Part shown: one piece after another, positions 35,275 through 47,705 of the stretch
Layout of the letters: every line of letters starts with the position of its first letter
How positions within the stretch are numbered: position 1 is the first letter of the stretch
Source: Phaseolus vulgaris
Taxonomy: Eukaryota > Streptophyta > Magnoliopsida > Fabales > Fabaceae
Length of the DNA: 64,000 nucleotides
Assembly (NCBI RefSeq): GCF_000499845.2
Contig: NC_023749.2
Location: 44,333,608 to 44,397,607 of the forward strand
Direction of reading: 5' to 3'
The notes under the pieces: generated by a model
Databases searched by the model: none
Told to the model about the DNA's origin: nothing
Seen by the model: only the letters and a program-made list of their open reading frames with translations
Made by a program: the position numbers and the translations under genes

Positions 35275-35541
35275 CACTATAAAAATTCACTAAATAAAAA
35301 TTAATTTTAATTAAGTAATATATTAACAAAATTAGGTACTATATTAATTATTTTAAAATTTAAAATTGAACTAAAATATTAGTAGCTAATTAGATATAAT
35401 TTATAAATTAATTTATAATTTTTTTAATAATAAAATTTATTTTAAATATGAATATTTTTAATTTCTAAAATAGTATATAATTTAATAAATATAAAATATA
35501 ATTTTTTTAAAAATTAATTTCTATTTAATGATTTTTTAGGG
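35275..35541. mobile_element. Possible CACTA-type MITE, degenerate
   Basis: The left end reads CACTATAAAAATTCACTAAA; the right end (reverse complement) reads CCCTAAAAAATCATTAAATAG. The ends resemble the better-preserved MITE at 38865-39050. No convincing 3-bp target duplication. Confidence 0.4.
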
Positions 35542-37969
35542 TAATTGTTTAGAAAAACTTAAATTTTTATTAGAATAAAAAAATAAAATAATAATAATAA
35601 CAAATAAAATTATTACTAGCAATAATATAATAAATTAATTATCTAAAATAATATTCTCAATTAAAAAATCTAAAAAAAAATATTCTTATGTTTTCTTCAT
35701 TTCTCTTTAATTAATTTCTGTATTAAACTTTGTTTAATTGATTTCCTTTTTTTTTTTAATTCTTCCTTTCTTCCTCTACTAAACAAGTATATGATAGAAA
35801 AGAAACCCAGAAGTGATCTAAATGATTATTCACGTACTGTGTGTGTAACAAATTAAGAACACAATTGAATTTTTTGGTGTGGTGGTGGGTGTGTGATCAT
35901 CACTTTATCACTTTAAGATGGGTGTATGATTACGACTATGATGCTAATTTTTCCTAGATTTGGTGATTGAAGCTAATTACGGGATTAATAATGTTACATT
36001 AGTGGTCCTTTTCTAGACAAACTTTGCATCGTCATGAACAGTGGCTGCTTCTCGTTTTTGTTAATCGTGCATTCCACCAATCACCATATGCATATCGTGT
36101 AGCTATGATCACAATCAATGATCACTTTTCTTATAGTCAAACTTCATACACTTTTCATATGTGTCTATTTTTTCATAGGCAATAATATGTCTCTTAATTA
36201 TGGTCTTCCAAGTTAAAATTAAAGGTGTTGACTTATAAATCCTCTCGAGAAAGTTTAAAGATAAAGTTGAAAATACAAACACCTACTCAAATATTGAAAA
36301 TAGATTAAGTTTTTCATCTGGGTCATAGGAAGGGTCTATCTTTGATTGTAATTTTGGATGAGATATTACAACATTTTGTTAAAAATGTTAGTATACTTTG
36401 AACTCTGAGATTTTAATATAATAATTAGATTATGTATGTTAAAGTAAAAAGTTTCTAGAGTGTTGAATATGATTTAGGTGAGTAAAGTTAATTTTTTTTA
36501 TAATTTTTTTAGTATATTAGGTTATGAGTGTAATATGAATGAATATATATTGAGTTTGATTGAACAAAGTTAGAATTGAAAATTAACAAGTGATGATATT
36601 TGAGAAAAAAAATATGGTTGTATAGATATTTTGAATTTGTTTGAAAGTTATATTTATTAAAATGGTTGAGTAAAACTTCTAAAAACATATGTGGTTTTGT
36701 TGTATGAAGTTGATTTTCTAATATTTTCATTCAAGCGAATTTTTTCATTCAAGTGAAAATAGAACACAATTCAACATTTACTCTTAGTCCTATTTTTGCC
36801 TCTCTCCAACAAAAAAAAAATATAGTTGCAACTCAAATTTTGCTTTTGATCCTATTTTCGCTTAAGTGAAAGATTTTTTGTTCAAGCAAAAGATTTTTCG
36901 TTCAAACAAAAATAGAGCTACAACTCAACTTCAACTCTCAGCTAGATTTTACTCAAGCTAAATAAAATATTTTCTTTTTGTCTTTGGATTTGTTGTGAAT
37001 GTTAATTATAAATATAAATAAGATATTAACTTGTATATTTAATTGATTTTTGTTTAAATGAGTTATGTTCTATGAAAATGGTTGTTGAGAATAATAAGAA
37101 TTTTATGAATTTGGGGTTACAAATATAGGATGATATGTAAACTTTTGTTTGAGTTGTTTATGAAGTAAACACACTTATTTTTATAACAAATATTCTCTTG
37201 TTTACTGATAGTTTAAGACACATAAACTAAAATATCAAACGGTGAGAAGTTGAATGGGGAGTTCTTGCTCACCGTGACATATGTAAATGTGTGACTTAGG
37301 TTGTAATGAACTTACGCTAATCCATTACTCTTAAGTTCACCTGTTAATCCAAGTCTTGATTTGGATAAGATGTTAGTCTCATACTTAATGAATCTTCCGG
37401 AAGGCGTGAGTTGATATTTCATTTGTTGAATATCCTTTGATGTATAGATCCATAATCTATATGGTTTTTGTATGTTAGTGTTTGATGGGATTGATTTTTT
37501 TTTTGGATTATTAATTAAAATGTTTCCTTTTTATACATTTTTATCATGTTGAAGTCTTATTTCAATAGTTTATCCTTATATATATTGTTTGAGTGGTGAT
37601 ATATTATGATTGTACTATGTATATATAACCACATGTGCATGAACAACATCAAGAAGATATTAAAGAATATCTAGACTCTCTTTTCTTTTTGTATATATTT
37701 TGTTATGCTTAAGTTGTATTTTGTATTTTGTAATGCTAAATATTTGGTCTAGGCTTTTTATTGGCTTTTATGATAAATATGATAGCTTTATATGGATCTT
37801 ACCCGAAAACAATCTTGTTTTACAAAACAAATAATCAAGTATCAAAGTGAAAGTAAAGTGTATCATGTTAGTTAAATGATATTACAAAGACTCTCTATGG
37901 GCATAACATACCTACAACAAAAAATTGTAAAAATTCCCACATGCATGTAAAATTGTAAGAACAAAAATG
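35542..37969. other. AT-rich spacer with repeat-like blocks
   Basis: 36720-36960 repeats the words CAAGTGAAA / TTCGCTTAAG / GTTCAAGCAAAAGATTTTT in both orientations. 37220-37460 is a moderately GC-richer block that looks like non-coding retroelement DNA. No gene, RNA or element border could be supported. Confidence 0.35.
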
Positions 37970-38177
37970 TTTTTTTAACATCTATTGCTCCATCTTACAC
38001 CCCAATAAATATTAATATTTTAATCATTTATATATTTTTTTTAATTTTGAAAATTATTTTAACATTTTGCATTTTGCTTATATTTTCATGAAGAAGATTT
38101 TTTCTTTTTTTTTAATTTTTTATTACAAATGTTAATATTTTATTATGGGTGTAAGGTGGAGCAGGGTGTTAAAATAT
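37970..38177. mobile_element. Small MITE with inverted ends
   Basis: The left end (TTTTTTAACATCTATTGCTCC, continuing ATCTTACACCCC) is the inverted counterpart of the right end, whose reverse complement reads ATATTTTAACACCCTGCTCC then ACCTTACACCC. The inverted repeats are about 50 bp, enclosing about 110 bp of T-rich DNA. No clear target duplication. Confidence 0.6.
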
Positions 38178-38864
38178 CATCACCCGTAAAACACTTCAAC
38201 CTTATCTTTTTATAATTTTTGTGATATATAAATCTTATTTTTTAAAATGCAATTGAGAGAACATTATGAATAACAAGTTTTCATCTTAATTGTGCATTTA
38301 GGTTTAAGCTTAAAAGACTTGTATGAAAGAATACTAAGTTATTATTTGAAAAGTGAGATCCTAATTCCACTAAGTTATAAATGGTTTGGTGCAACAATAT
38401 TTGTAGTTGGTTCAAATTATAGTTGAACTTGACAAGTTTGAGAAAGAAAAACTAGACGTAATATTAATGTAAAGAGAAATCAATATAAAAATACTCTTAT
38501 TTTTATTCTTGATTTGTTTTGCTTAAAACTAATTTTTTTATGAAACTATTTTAATCCACAAAAGTATTCGAAGAAAAATGTGAAAGTGACTGTGGAAGAT
38601 AATTTTTTAAAACAATACATAAATAATATGTTATGGACGATGTTACTCTCTATGACAATTACATATTTATAAATATTTTTTTTTCATTTTAATAAAAGAA
38701 TAAAACATAAGTACAAACCTTAAATTTTAATACAAATTAATATTCAAAACGCAAGTGCAATACTATAAATTTAAATAAAATATAGTTTTTAAAACATAAT
38801 TAATTTCTTTAAAATTATAATTAATATTTTATTCTTTAAGAGTTATTTTTTCAACCTTTGATTG

Positions 38865-39050
38865 CATTACAAGAAAATCATTAAATAGAAATCAATCTTA
38901 GATACAACAAATAATTAGTTAGTATATTGATTAAATTATATACTATTTTAAAGTAAAAAAATGATTAAAATAATATATAATTTAATGAGTACAATGACTA
39001 ATTATTTTTTTATATAATATTGATTTCTATTTAATGATTTTCTTGTAGTG
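38865..39050. mobile_element. 186-bp CACTA-derived MITE with TTG target duplication
   Basis: It starts CATTACAAGAAAATCATTAA and ends TTAATGATTTTCTTGTAGTG. The two ends are an almost perfect inverted repeat of about 30 bp, with only the C-A-T-T-A / T-A-G-T-G difference at the tip. The flanking 3-bp repeat TTG (38862-38864 and 39051-39053) fits the CACTA superfamily. No coding capacity. Confidence 0.85.
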
Positions 39051-39404
39051 TTGTGACAACCTTTAATTTTAAGAAACATTAAAAACAAAAATAAGTTCAT
39101 TAAATAAATTATGAACTTAAATTTCTAACTAAAAATATTAATTTAATTACCTCAATATTAAGGCATTTATGTAATCTTATGGATGGTGGGTACCCACACT
39201 ATGACTAACATTATTTGTCTCCCCGTTTGCGAGTAAAGAAATTCAAATCTTAGTGACGTCACTTTGAAAATGACAACTTATGTGAAGAGATGATGATAGA
39301 GGTCTCAGCTCGGGACCAACCACTAGAGTTATGACAAGGAGAATATAAGAAGATTGAGACTTTGTTACTAATGGTAAAGACACTCTCTTATACATGTTCA
39401 AAAG

Positions 39405-39999
39405 TGTCATAACCTAGTATAAATTCTAGAGTAGGATTTGAATTTTCTTGCTTAAAAGTATAATATGATTTTTGCTTTAAGTAAATTAAGGTTAGAGTTA
39501 GGTTTCTAAACCCTACCTAGGGTATAATTAGGCTTAATTACAACCCACATTAAACACTAGACTCGTCATTAGACCTAATTAGGTCACATGGAGCACACCT
39601 TGATCATGTTTTCCTTGTGACTTGATTTAGGCACCTAATTCAAACCTTTTGCATTTGAATTTTCCTACTGTTTTGTTTGTAACTTGGTCGACCCTCTAAC
39701 CTATAAATTGGGGTGCTTGACTCATGTTTTAGTAGATCAAATATATGAGTGTTATACTTTCAAATTGCAAGCTTAAACACTCTCTTGTTTAGCCTCTCTC
39801 TAAGATATACACCTTTGGCCTCTTCTTCCACCTCTTCCAAGTGATATGGCCGAACCAATCACTCTCCACACTCCTCATGAAAACTACAAGGAATCCATGG
39901 CTCCAATTGATCTCTACTTGACTCACTACTTCCATTAAGCTTCCGCCAACTCCCACCCAATTTCAAGAAAAACCCATTCGGATGAAGGAGATGCTATCA
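39405..39999 (+). mobile_element. LTR of a retrotransposon, followed by its primer-binding site
   Basis: A 595-bp block starts TGTCATAACC and ends GATGCTATCA. It is followed by TTGGTATCTAGAGCTTAGG (40000-40018), a variant of the tRNA-Met primer-binding site. A TATA-like sequence (CTATAAATTG, 39701-39710) sits in the second half. No second LTR was recognised. The internal region (40020-41454) is T-rich, contains no long frame and is probably non-coding leader or debris. Confidence 0.65.
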
Positions 40000-40018
40000 T
40001 TTGGTATCTAGAGCTTAG

Positions 40019-41454
40019 GTTTTTCAAGAGCTAAGTATCTTCTTCTCTTAATTCCCTTCTCTTAATTCCATGTTGTTCATTGATGTTCTCGAGTGTCTTG
40101 TTATTTCAATTCCATTTTACTAATCATTTAATGATGTTGTGCTAATTCTAATCAATTCAATTGATTTGTGTTTTTGAACCATCCATTTTAATTTTTGTTG
40201 GAATTCTATTTAAGTATACTGTGTTGCTTTTACTTTTGTTTGAGTTTTATTGAGTTTTCATTCGTTACAAGTCAGTCATTTTCATTTTGAAATCAAGTTC
40301 AAGTAATATCTAGTTATGTTCTTCCTAAATTGTCATTAAATCTGTGTGGTGCCTTTTCTAATTGATTTTGGTTGTTTGCTTTATTTTGAGTCTTAATTCT
40401 AATTTGATTTTGAGCTTTGGTGCATTTTTAATTTTTACATACTTGACTTCTATACTTTGTTAGTTTTATACAAGTTCCAATTTCACTAAATTCTATCGTG
40501 TCTTGAGTTTTCAATTTTGTTTTTGAAATTCAAATAGGCTACTCTATTTTTTAGAATGTTGTGCTGGCTGAAAAAGTTTATCATAATTTGAATTGTTGGT
40601 AAAAAATCATGAAACTCTAAAATTGAGTACTTTGAGGTGTTGAGAAAAATTGAAAAAAAGAATTGCATCAAAATTCAAAATAGAAAAAAAATGACAAATG
40701 AAAAATGGACAGAGTATAAAAAAAATGGCTCAAAAATTTGAAGAGAAGAACAAATTTGAAAAAGATTATTGCAATTAATTGGTGAATTGTTTATGTGAAT
40801 TTCCAACGCCAATATTGAGCTTATACATTGAAGTTTCAGTGGTTAAAATTTCAAAGTTTGAATTCAAATATTCTGTTTAGCATAAATTTGGTAAGTTGTG
40901 AAATTTTTCTTAAAAAAAATAATAATTTTGTAGTGCATTTCAGTTTTATTCATCTATTTTATACCCTTTCTTTAGGATTCCATTTATGTGTTAGCTTTTC
41001 TTCGGGAATCTTAATTTTTTGCTTTTCAATTTCTTGTCTACTCATTTGTAGTCATGCCTATCATAAAATCTTCTTGAAGTAGTTCTTAAATTTAAATTGA
41101 GCTTTTGTTGCTATGAATTGTTTGACCTCTATTTGTGGAAGTGGCCAATCTCTTGGGTGAGTTGTGGAGCTGAAATTTTTGGTGCAAGCTACATCACTAA
41201 AAGAGGTAAAACTGGACACCATTAAGTTGAATATCCTAAGGAGGTGAAGCAAGGGAGAGCAACCTAAAGTTCACAAAAAAAAAGGCAATAGGAGCAACAA
41301 TTTGGAGTGCATAGAATAGGAATTTAAATTTTAGTTCATAAAAATTGTTAACCTAATTTTCATTGTATTTTCTTTGAGTTGTATTTGTTTAAACTTCTTC
41401 AATTAGTGGATTAATATCACGTTTAGTTCGGTGAGTGTGTCTTCAGGTCCAAGG
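40019..41454. other. Non-coding internal retroelement DNA
   Basis: Follows the primer-binding site of the LTR at 39405. Several short frames but no gag or pol motif. T-rich, with the texture of a plant LTR-element leader. Confidence 0.4.
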
Positions 41455-42349
41455 TGTTGAGATTATGGGAGTCTAAGTCCAAGAGGGGGGTGAATTGTAC
41501 TTAGGAAAATTTTCGCAAAAACACTCTTTAAGAAATCCTGACAGAAAAAGAATAGATTAATTTAAAGAAAAACATATTGAATTTCTTGTTCAAAAAGCTA
41601 TTTGAGAACACTACAAAAAAACGTATATAATGCGGCGGTTATTTTTGCAAAAACTGGCGTTTCTAACCGCCGCATTATACGTCTGTGGCGGTATCGCGTA
41701 CCGCCAGAATTCTTGCCGCCACAAAGTTTAATGTGGCGGTCAAATGAGAACCATTGTAGCAGACGCCATAGTATGCATTGTATAAAGTGACGGTTTTAAG
41801 CGTGCAATTGGCGTCAGTTATAAATGTCGTAATTTTAAAACTGGATAAACCAATTCTAACGTAAATAGTGGCAGTTTTAACCCCCACTTAATACAGTATA
41901 ATATGACATTTATAATACACTTTATAACGGTCATAATTCGAATATTAAATATTTATTTTTATTTTTAATATTTATAATAATTTATTTAATTTTATTTTAT
42001 AATTTGATTTCATAATATTATTTAATTTCATATTATAATTAAACTTTAATTTTATTTTTAACATTTATAATAATTTATTTAATTCTATTTTATAATTTGA
42101 TTTTATAATATTAATTAATTTGTATTATGTTTCATAATATATATAATTAAGTTATAACATAAACTAATTTCATAATATAATTAAAATTGAGAAATATAAT
42201 AATCAAAAGATGAGTTCATTCATTCATTGAAAGAAGAAAGTTGATAATGTGAAACTAACCCAAACAACAAGTAAATTAAATTGTCAAAATGTAAATTGTT
42301 TCACTTTCCAAACATATTACAAGTAAAATCTCAATCCTAATTTGTCTTA

Positions 42350-43636
42350 CTCCCTCCACTTGATCTTATATTCTTGTTTGGCGATGGAGAACCACTAGCA
42401 ACATCCGGTGCCTAGAATAAGTTAAAATATGTTTAAAGTTAATTGTCAATATCCAAAATAGTCCAAAACAATCATTGTTATAATGCGTATGAACTTATAT
42501 CAAATTGACAAATTAAATCATTGGGATAATAAAATAAAACTAGGTTAATAAAACTAAAATAAGAGAAAAAATATCTTAATATTTTATAGAAAAAAATAGA
42601 TCAATATATAGTTTTTGAATTAACAAACAATGTTAGTATATCTTTGAATAATTTTAAATTCTTAACTTTTTTTTTATTTGGATGCAAGCTTGACAAACTC
42701 ATTTATATGTTAAATTGAGGATACATACGTTATGTAAATTTAAATATAATAAAATACAAACCAACACAAGTAACTAATAATGTTTCTTCTGATATAAGAA
42801 TTATAAGTTTTGAGATTTCAACCCCAATCATAAAGTATTACATGAGCAACTAAATTCAAAGAATAGTAATACCACTTACCCGTATGATAATTGTCATCCT
42901 AGTAAATTCATCCAGAGAACCAACTCTCTGTACCAGGATTTAAGCCATGCGACCCTAATCTACAAAATTCAAAAGTATCACTGCTCGAGTTAGAAAATGA
43001 TAAATGAATAAAAAACTTTGCTTTTTGTGTCAAAGTAGTAGTTAAAAATGAGGCACAACTCAATTAATCAACATAACTGCTAGCTAATAGGTTTATCAAC
43101 CCAAAAAGGGTTTATCAACCCAAAAAGATAGATTATAAGAAAGATATAGTGGATGGTGGCTGCAATAAATTTTACGCATACAGAAATTTGTTTCAGTTTT
43201 CTTCTTTATATATATATACATTACTTCAATTTGATAAGAACCATTAAGCATGCTTTTCTTTCAAAATGCGATGGACTGAAGTTTAGATAATTTTTCTCAA
43301 TATTAATTACATCAACTTTCTTCTTTTATAATTCTAAATTTGTATCCCAGTCCCAGCTTGAACCTATATTAACTATATAATAATAGTAAACATCAAAAGG
43401 CATATACGCATACATAACCACAAGTTCACTTATTTCTAATGAAGCACATGGGAAAAAATTAACATCATGTTCTTAGACCCCAATGTATTGATGGCTTGGA
43501 CATGCATAATGATAAATACTTCAAGCCGTAATAGAAACTTTTAAATATCTATGATAACAACCTTAATATTGCTCCTCAACAAGCAACGCCTCTAGCTCTT
43601 TCTCTTTTGCATCTCTTATATTAAGCAACACTTTCA
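42350..43636 (-). pseudogene. Other exon-like pieces inside the CACTA element
   Basis: Next to the LOG fragment on the minus strand, a piece with splice-like borders reads [17 protein letters not shown] (43637-43565). Further on, pieces read like Arg-Val-Gly-Ser-Leu-Asp-Glu-Phe-Thr-Arg-Met (about 42935-42890, frames shifted) and Asp-Val-Ala-Ser-Gly-Ser-Pro-Ser-Pro-Asn-Lys (about 42405-42370) before a stop. I do not recognise the source gene or genes. They may be additional captured exons or a CACTA-encoded protein remnant. Confidence 0.4.
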
Positions 43637-43948
43637 ATGATTCCTGAAAAGGGAAATAGTTAATGCATGTGTCTTGGGAATAACTCTGCAAGAGACAATA
43701 ACATGACAAATAGAGTCAATGGAGAAAGAGACTAACACAAACACAACGTCCCATTCCACCCAAAATCGTTGGGAGAAAACAGAGAAAGAGAAAACTTTAC
43801 CAAAAAAAAGTGTTAGGAAAAGAGAGAGAGAGAGAGAGAGAGAGTGATACCCAATGACATGCCGACCACTATCATGAACAGCTTGGGAAACCAAACCCAT
43901 TAAGCCAATGTTTCCTCCTTTGTAGACCAGATCAATGTTCCTAGAGAC
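43637..43948 (-). pseudogene. Captured fragment of a LOG-type cytokinin-activating phosphoribohydrolase
   Basis: Minus-strand exon 43948-43851 encodes [20 protein letters not shown], then [13 protein letters not shown]. After a GT-AG intron (43850-43686) a second exon begins at 43685 with Val-Ile-Pro-Lys-Thr. LOG enzymes release active cytokinin bases from their nucleotides and have VYGGGSxGLMG at this place, so the first Gly of the motif is replaced by Lys here. The catalytic Arg/Glu and PGGxGTxxE segments are missing. The fragment cannot be a working enzyme. The intron shows capture at the DNA level. Confidence 0.85.
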
Positions 43949-44973
43949 CTTCAAAGACCATTAACAACATAAACAATCTAGAAAAACTAGAGTAACAGAA
44001 AAAAATAAGAAGGTCTATGATAATATGATGTCAATAACACAAGTTATGTAATTTTTGACTTGCAGAAACAAGTTACAGCTTGCAAACCTGGTATGAACAC
44101 AACGAACTAGCCCAACTGAAATTATCAATGGAACTAGATCATTTAAGACGTCATATATCACAAAGTATACCATAAATGATTTTGTGGTTTTTTCATAATG
44201 TTTAAAAGGGGATTGGATGGTAAAACTGAAATGGAGAAAGAAAAGCTCAAAACTTTTCATTCCAATCAAAAGATTTTATCTCTAAACGGTAGGGTTTCAC
44301 TTGCCAATGGATGTAGAAACTATTCTCTGCCACTTCACTGCTACGATTTTCGCAGTTAGGGTTGGATGCGAAAACCCTGTGCTCTCAAATGGGGAAGCTT
44401 CGCTCTCAGATTTCGATTTTGGGATTTGGGTTTCGATTTCGCAACGAGGTTTATACATTGGATTTGGAACCTAATTAGCTATAGGATTTCGCTTTTGGAT
44501 TTGGGAACAAGGTTCAGAGCTTTGATTTGGGAACGCAGTTTAGAGGTTTTGGCTTGGGAATAAGGTTCAGATATGAGCATTTGGAAGGGTGCACTGCACT
44601 GTCTGGAACCAGCATCACACAACGGTGGTGGAGTTTTGCGGAATAATAGGGTTTCAAAGGCTTTTAGAAAATTTTGGAGGATGGAAGGAGAATAGGGTTT
44701 TGAAAAATTAAAATTTTGAGTAAGTGTGGGAAATGAAATATTATGGGAGTTTTGAAAAATTAAAATTATGAGTAAGTGTGGAAAGAGAAATGTTACGGAG
44801 GGAAATGGGTAGAGTATTTATTTTAAAAGGATAATTACGACGGTCCTACATGCCACAATTCAAAGGAAGATTATGGCAGTTACGAAACTGTCGTATTATA
44901 CAACTAATTGTGACGGTTTTTAATGACCGTCGTATTATAACCGCCATCACATACAAGTTTTTTTGTAGAGGAA

Positions 44974-46500
44974 CATTATTTTTAGGATTAACAAATTTTA
45001 TTTCTAACTTAACAGTTCTGATCTTTATACAGAGGGAATATTGACGTCAATATCAAACCTTGAACACAATGAGTTAACAAAGATTTAATTTCTTTTTAAA
45101 AAACAAGATCTTGAAAATCAAAACAAGTGAACAAGATTTTTAATTATGATTTAAAAATATAACCTTTAAAACACTTAGTTCATCTGGTTTTACATGAAAC
45201 AATTCTTATAAAGAGATTCAGAAATCAGAATTTTTAAAACCAGCAAACACTTTTCAGAAATCTTTTAAAACCAGTTTTTATATAATGAAATCTTGAAATA
45301 GTTTTAGGACAAAATTGCTTTTAAGAGCTTTTATACTGAGTATTACCTTGTCAAAGATTAAGGATACCTTGAATCTTAAGATTGATTAAAGTCTTATCAA
45401 AATCTTGAAAACAGAATGTGATTCAGGCCAATACAACAATTAAAAACAACAAATTCAATTATGAAACAACAAATTTATTTCATCACATATTTCCATATTT
45501 TACTTGCATGTGTGTTTGATGTTCTTTAGTTGTATACAAAATTTGGAGAACTTTTGTTGAGTGTATGACTGATGTTTTTCAATTACATGTAGAATCTGGA
45601 AAACTTTTGAACTACTTGTTTAATATCCAGTCTCAATCCACTCTTAAACTTGAACAACAAGAACTTTGATTAACTCTAACATGGATGTAAGGACAAAACT
45701 TTGATAACTTGACAAAAATTGTTGCATATTCTCTTATAGACATGAGTCCTATATACAAGACTTTTCACTCTTTGTAAATTTCAATTTTGAATGAGTATAG
45801 TCATGATGCACAAATTGGACCTCAACTTGTTCTTGAGTCTTTTTAGGGAATTTTCCTTGTGTTTGATTATTCATAGACTTCTTCCTTGAGATTTGGCCTC
45901 ACCTTTGTCTTTGGAAAATTTCTACACCGCTTCCAAATTCTAGATACGCCTTCTTCTCCAATTAAGCTTATTCAAACACTCATCTTGATGCATTTGTCCT
46001 TGAGTTCGAGAGGATTTGATGGAAGGTAGCGGAAGACTTGTTGAAATCAATGGAGAAAGAATCAAATGGCCATGGAGGGAAAGTGGTTTGGGCGAGAGTT
46101 TCCTAGGTGCAAGGACCAAGGAAGAGGTTATGCCAACTTTCTTGACTTTCTAAATTGCAAGAAAGCATGATAGAAGAGAGACTTGGAGAAATGTGCCAAG
46201 AAATTCAGAAACACAAATTCATATATCATTCTAGTCTAAGAAATTTACAAGAGAATCTCTCTACTTCTAGAGCCTTGGGTTTCCTAAGATGGCCATTGGA
46301 GCTCTAAGAAACTCTCCATCTGTTGAACCAAGTGGTGTTCAAGCTTTGAAGAATCCAAATTCTTTGAAGGATGTTGAAGCCTCTGTTGTGCTTGATGTTG
46401 TTGTGCTGGTTTAGCTTAGTTCTGGGGTAGTTTGAATGTTGTAATCCACCCTTTGATTAAATCTAAAGCATAAGCATCTCAATCTTTGTGAAAGTAAAAT
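44974..46500. other. Non-coding DNA of the Sirevirus-like region
   Basis: AT-rich, no long frames. A short frame at 46020-46160 has no recognisable motif. Confidence 0.35.
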
Positions 46501-47705
46501 GTTTTCAAACTAAGTTAAAACAACCGATTGTTTTGTCGAAACAACCGATTGTTTATACTTAGGTGTTTTGAGAAAAAGATTGAAAACTGTTTTTAAAATG
46601 GTTGAACTGTTAAGTACCAAAACAACTGATTGATTCGAGGAAACAACCGATTGTTTGTTTTGGGACCATAACAGAAAAACTGTTTTATCTTTGACTGAGC
46701 TTTAAATGTTTTAACTGTTTACGCTCTAGTCACTAAATGCTTTGACAAATCTTTTAATGCAATTTAAGAGTTTGTTAAGATTTGATAACAAACTACATCT
46801 TTGAATAAATTCAGAAAAACAGATTTAACGATCAATATTTGATAAGTTTTTGCTAAGAGTTTTTGAGTTTTTCAAAGAGCTGAGATTGCTAAGAGTGTGT
46901 GATTGATCAAAGTTGTGGAATAGGATTCTGCTTATTTTTATTTCAAATTATCTTCTATAACAAGTGTAATCCTTGTACTCTCTGTAAAGACAAGTTTCGT
47001 TTCTGTGTTTGCTAAGATTTGTTGTGTGTTCTTGAGGGGATCAAGATCAGCAATCTTGGTGTTGTTGTGTTGACCAAGGAGAGTGTGTTTCTTGAGGTGT
47101 TCAAGGTCATTCTCTTGGTTGTTGTGTAAGTGATCAAGGTGTGGTTGCTTAGTGGATTTCCTCAGGGTTTCTGAGAAGACTGGATGTAGCTCTGGGTTTG
47201 GAGTGAACCAGTATAAACAACTGTGTACAATCTCTCTATCTCTAACTCTTTAAAATTCAGTTTTATTTGTTGTTTGTTGGTATAAACAACTGATTGTTTC
47301 TGTGAAACAACCGATTGTTTGTCTGGTACTGCAACTTTTGCTTGTTGTTTTGGCGAACTGAATTTCTGAATCAATTGTTTCCTGAGATAAATTCATTCTT
47401 GTTTTAAAAGTTTACGAAAATTCTCTTTAAACAATTCACCCCCCCCCCTCTAGTTTAAAGCCATCCATTCTAACACATTCATGGAGTGACATGTGGCAGC
47501 TTCAAATCCTCTCCATTGGTGGTTTTCCATGTGGTAATCCATGTCTTGAAGGCACTCTCCAATAGCATGAAGACAAGTGGCACAAAGTTGAGGAAACAAT
47601 ATTGGAAGAGGCGCCCCATATTTATGTTTTTACAAGGAGTTGAATGGTCACCTTTGGAGAAAAGAAGGAAGGAAGTGGCGCTTACATGGATGCTTGGGTT
47701 GCATC

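Larger units (their letters stand above)
41609..44970. mobile_element. 3.4-kb CACTA element with GAA target duplication and captured gene pieces
   Basis: It begins CACTACAAAAAAACG and ends TTTTTTTGTAGAG, inverted CACTA-type termini with one tip change (TAGAG for TAGTG). The flanking 3-bp repeat is GAA (41606-41608 and 44971-44973). Subterminal regions are full of GGCGGT/ACCGCC words (41630-41740) and GACGGT/ACCGTC words (44838-44944), as expected for CACTA transposase-binding repeats. No transposase is present. The interior holds a LOG gene fragment (43655-43948, minus) and other exon-like pieces. A (GA)n run lies at 43821-43845. It is a non-autonomous, gene-capturing element. Confidence 0.88.
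41455..47475. mobile_element. Sirevirus-like LTR region interrupted by a CACTA element
   Basis: The left edge reads TGTTGAGATTATGGGAGTC and soon has CCAAGAGGGGGGTGAATTG (41479). The right edge has CAATTCACCCCCCCCCTCT (47432) and ends ATTCTAACA. Such G-run/C-run blocks near TG...CA ends are typical of Sirevirus-type copia LTRs in legumes. The right part holds four perfect copies of AAACAACCGATTGTTT (46518, 46539, 46641, 47305) plus degenerate ones; each is a small palindrome. No coding domain was found. Whether this is one element or two abutting LTR pieces is unresolved; no target duplication was found. Confidence 0.4.

Noticed and set aside
43821..43845. (GA)n tract read as Ser-Leu repeats in the LOG fragment frame
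   Set aside because: It lies in the intron of the captured LOG fragment, just after the GT donor.
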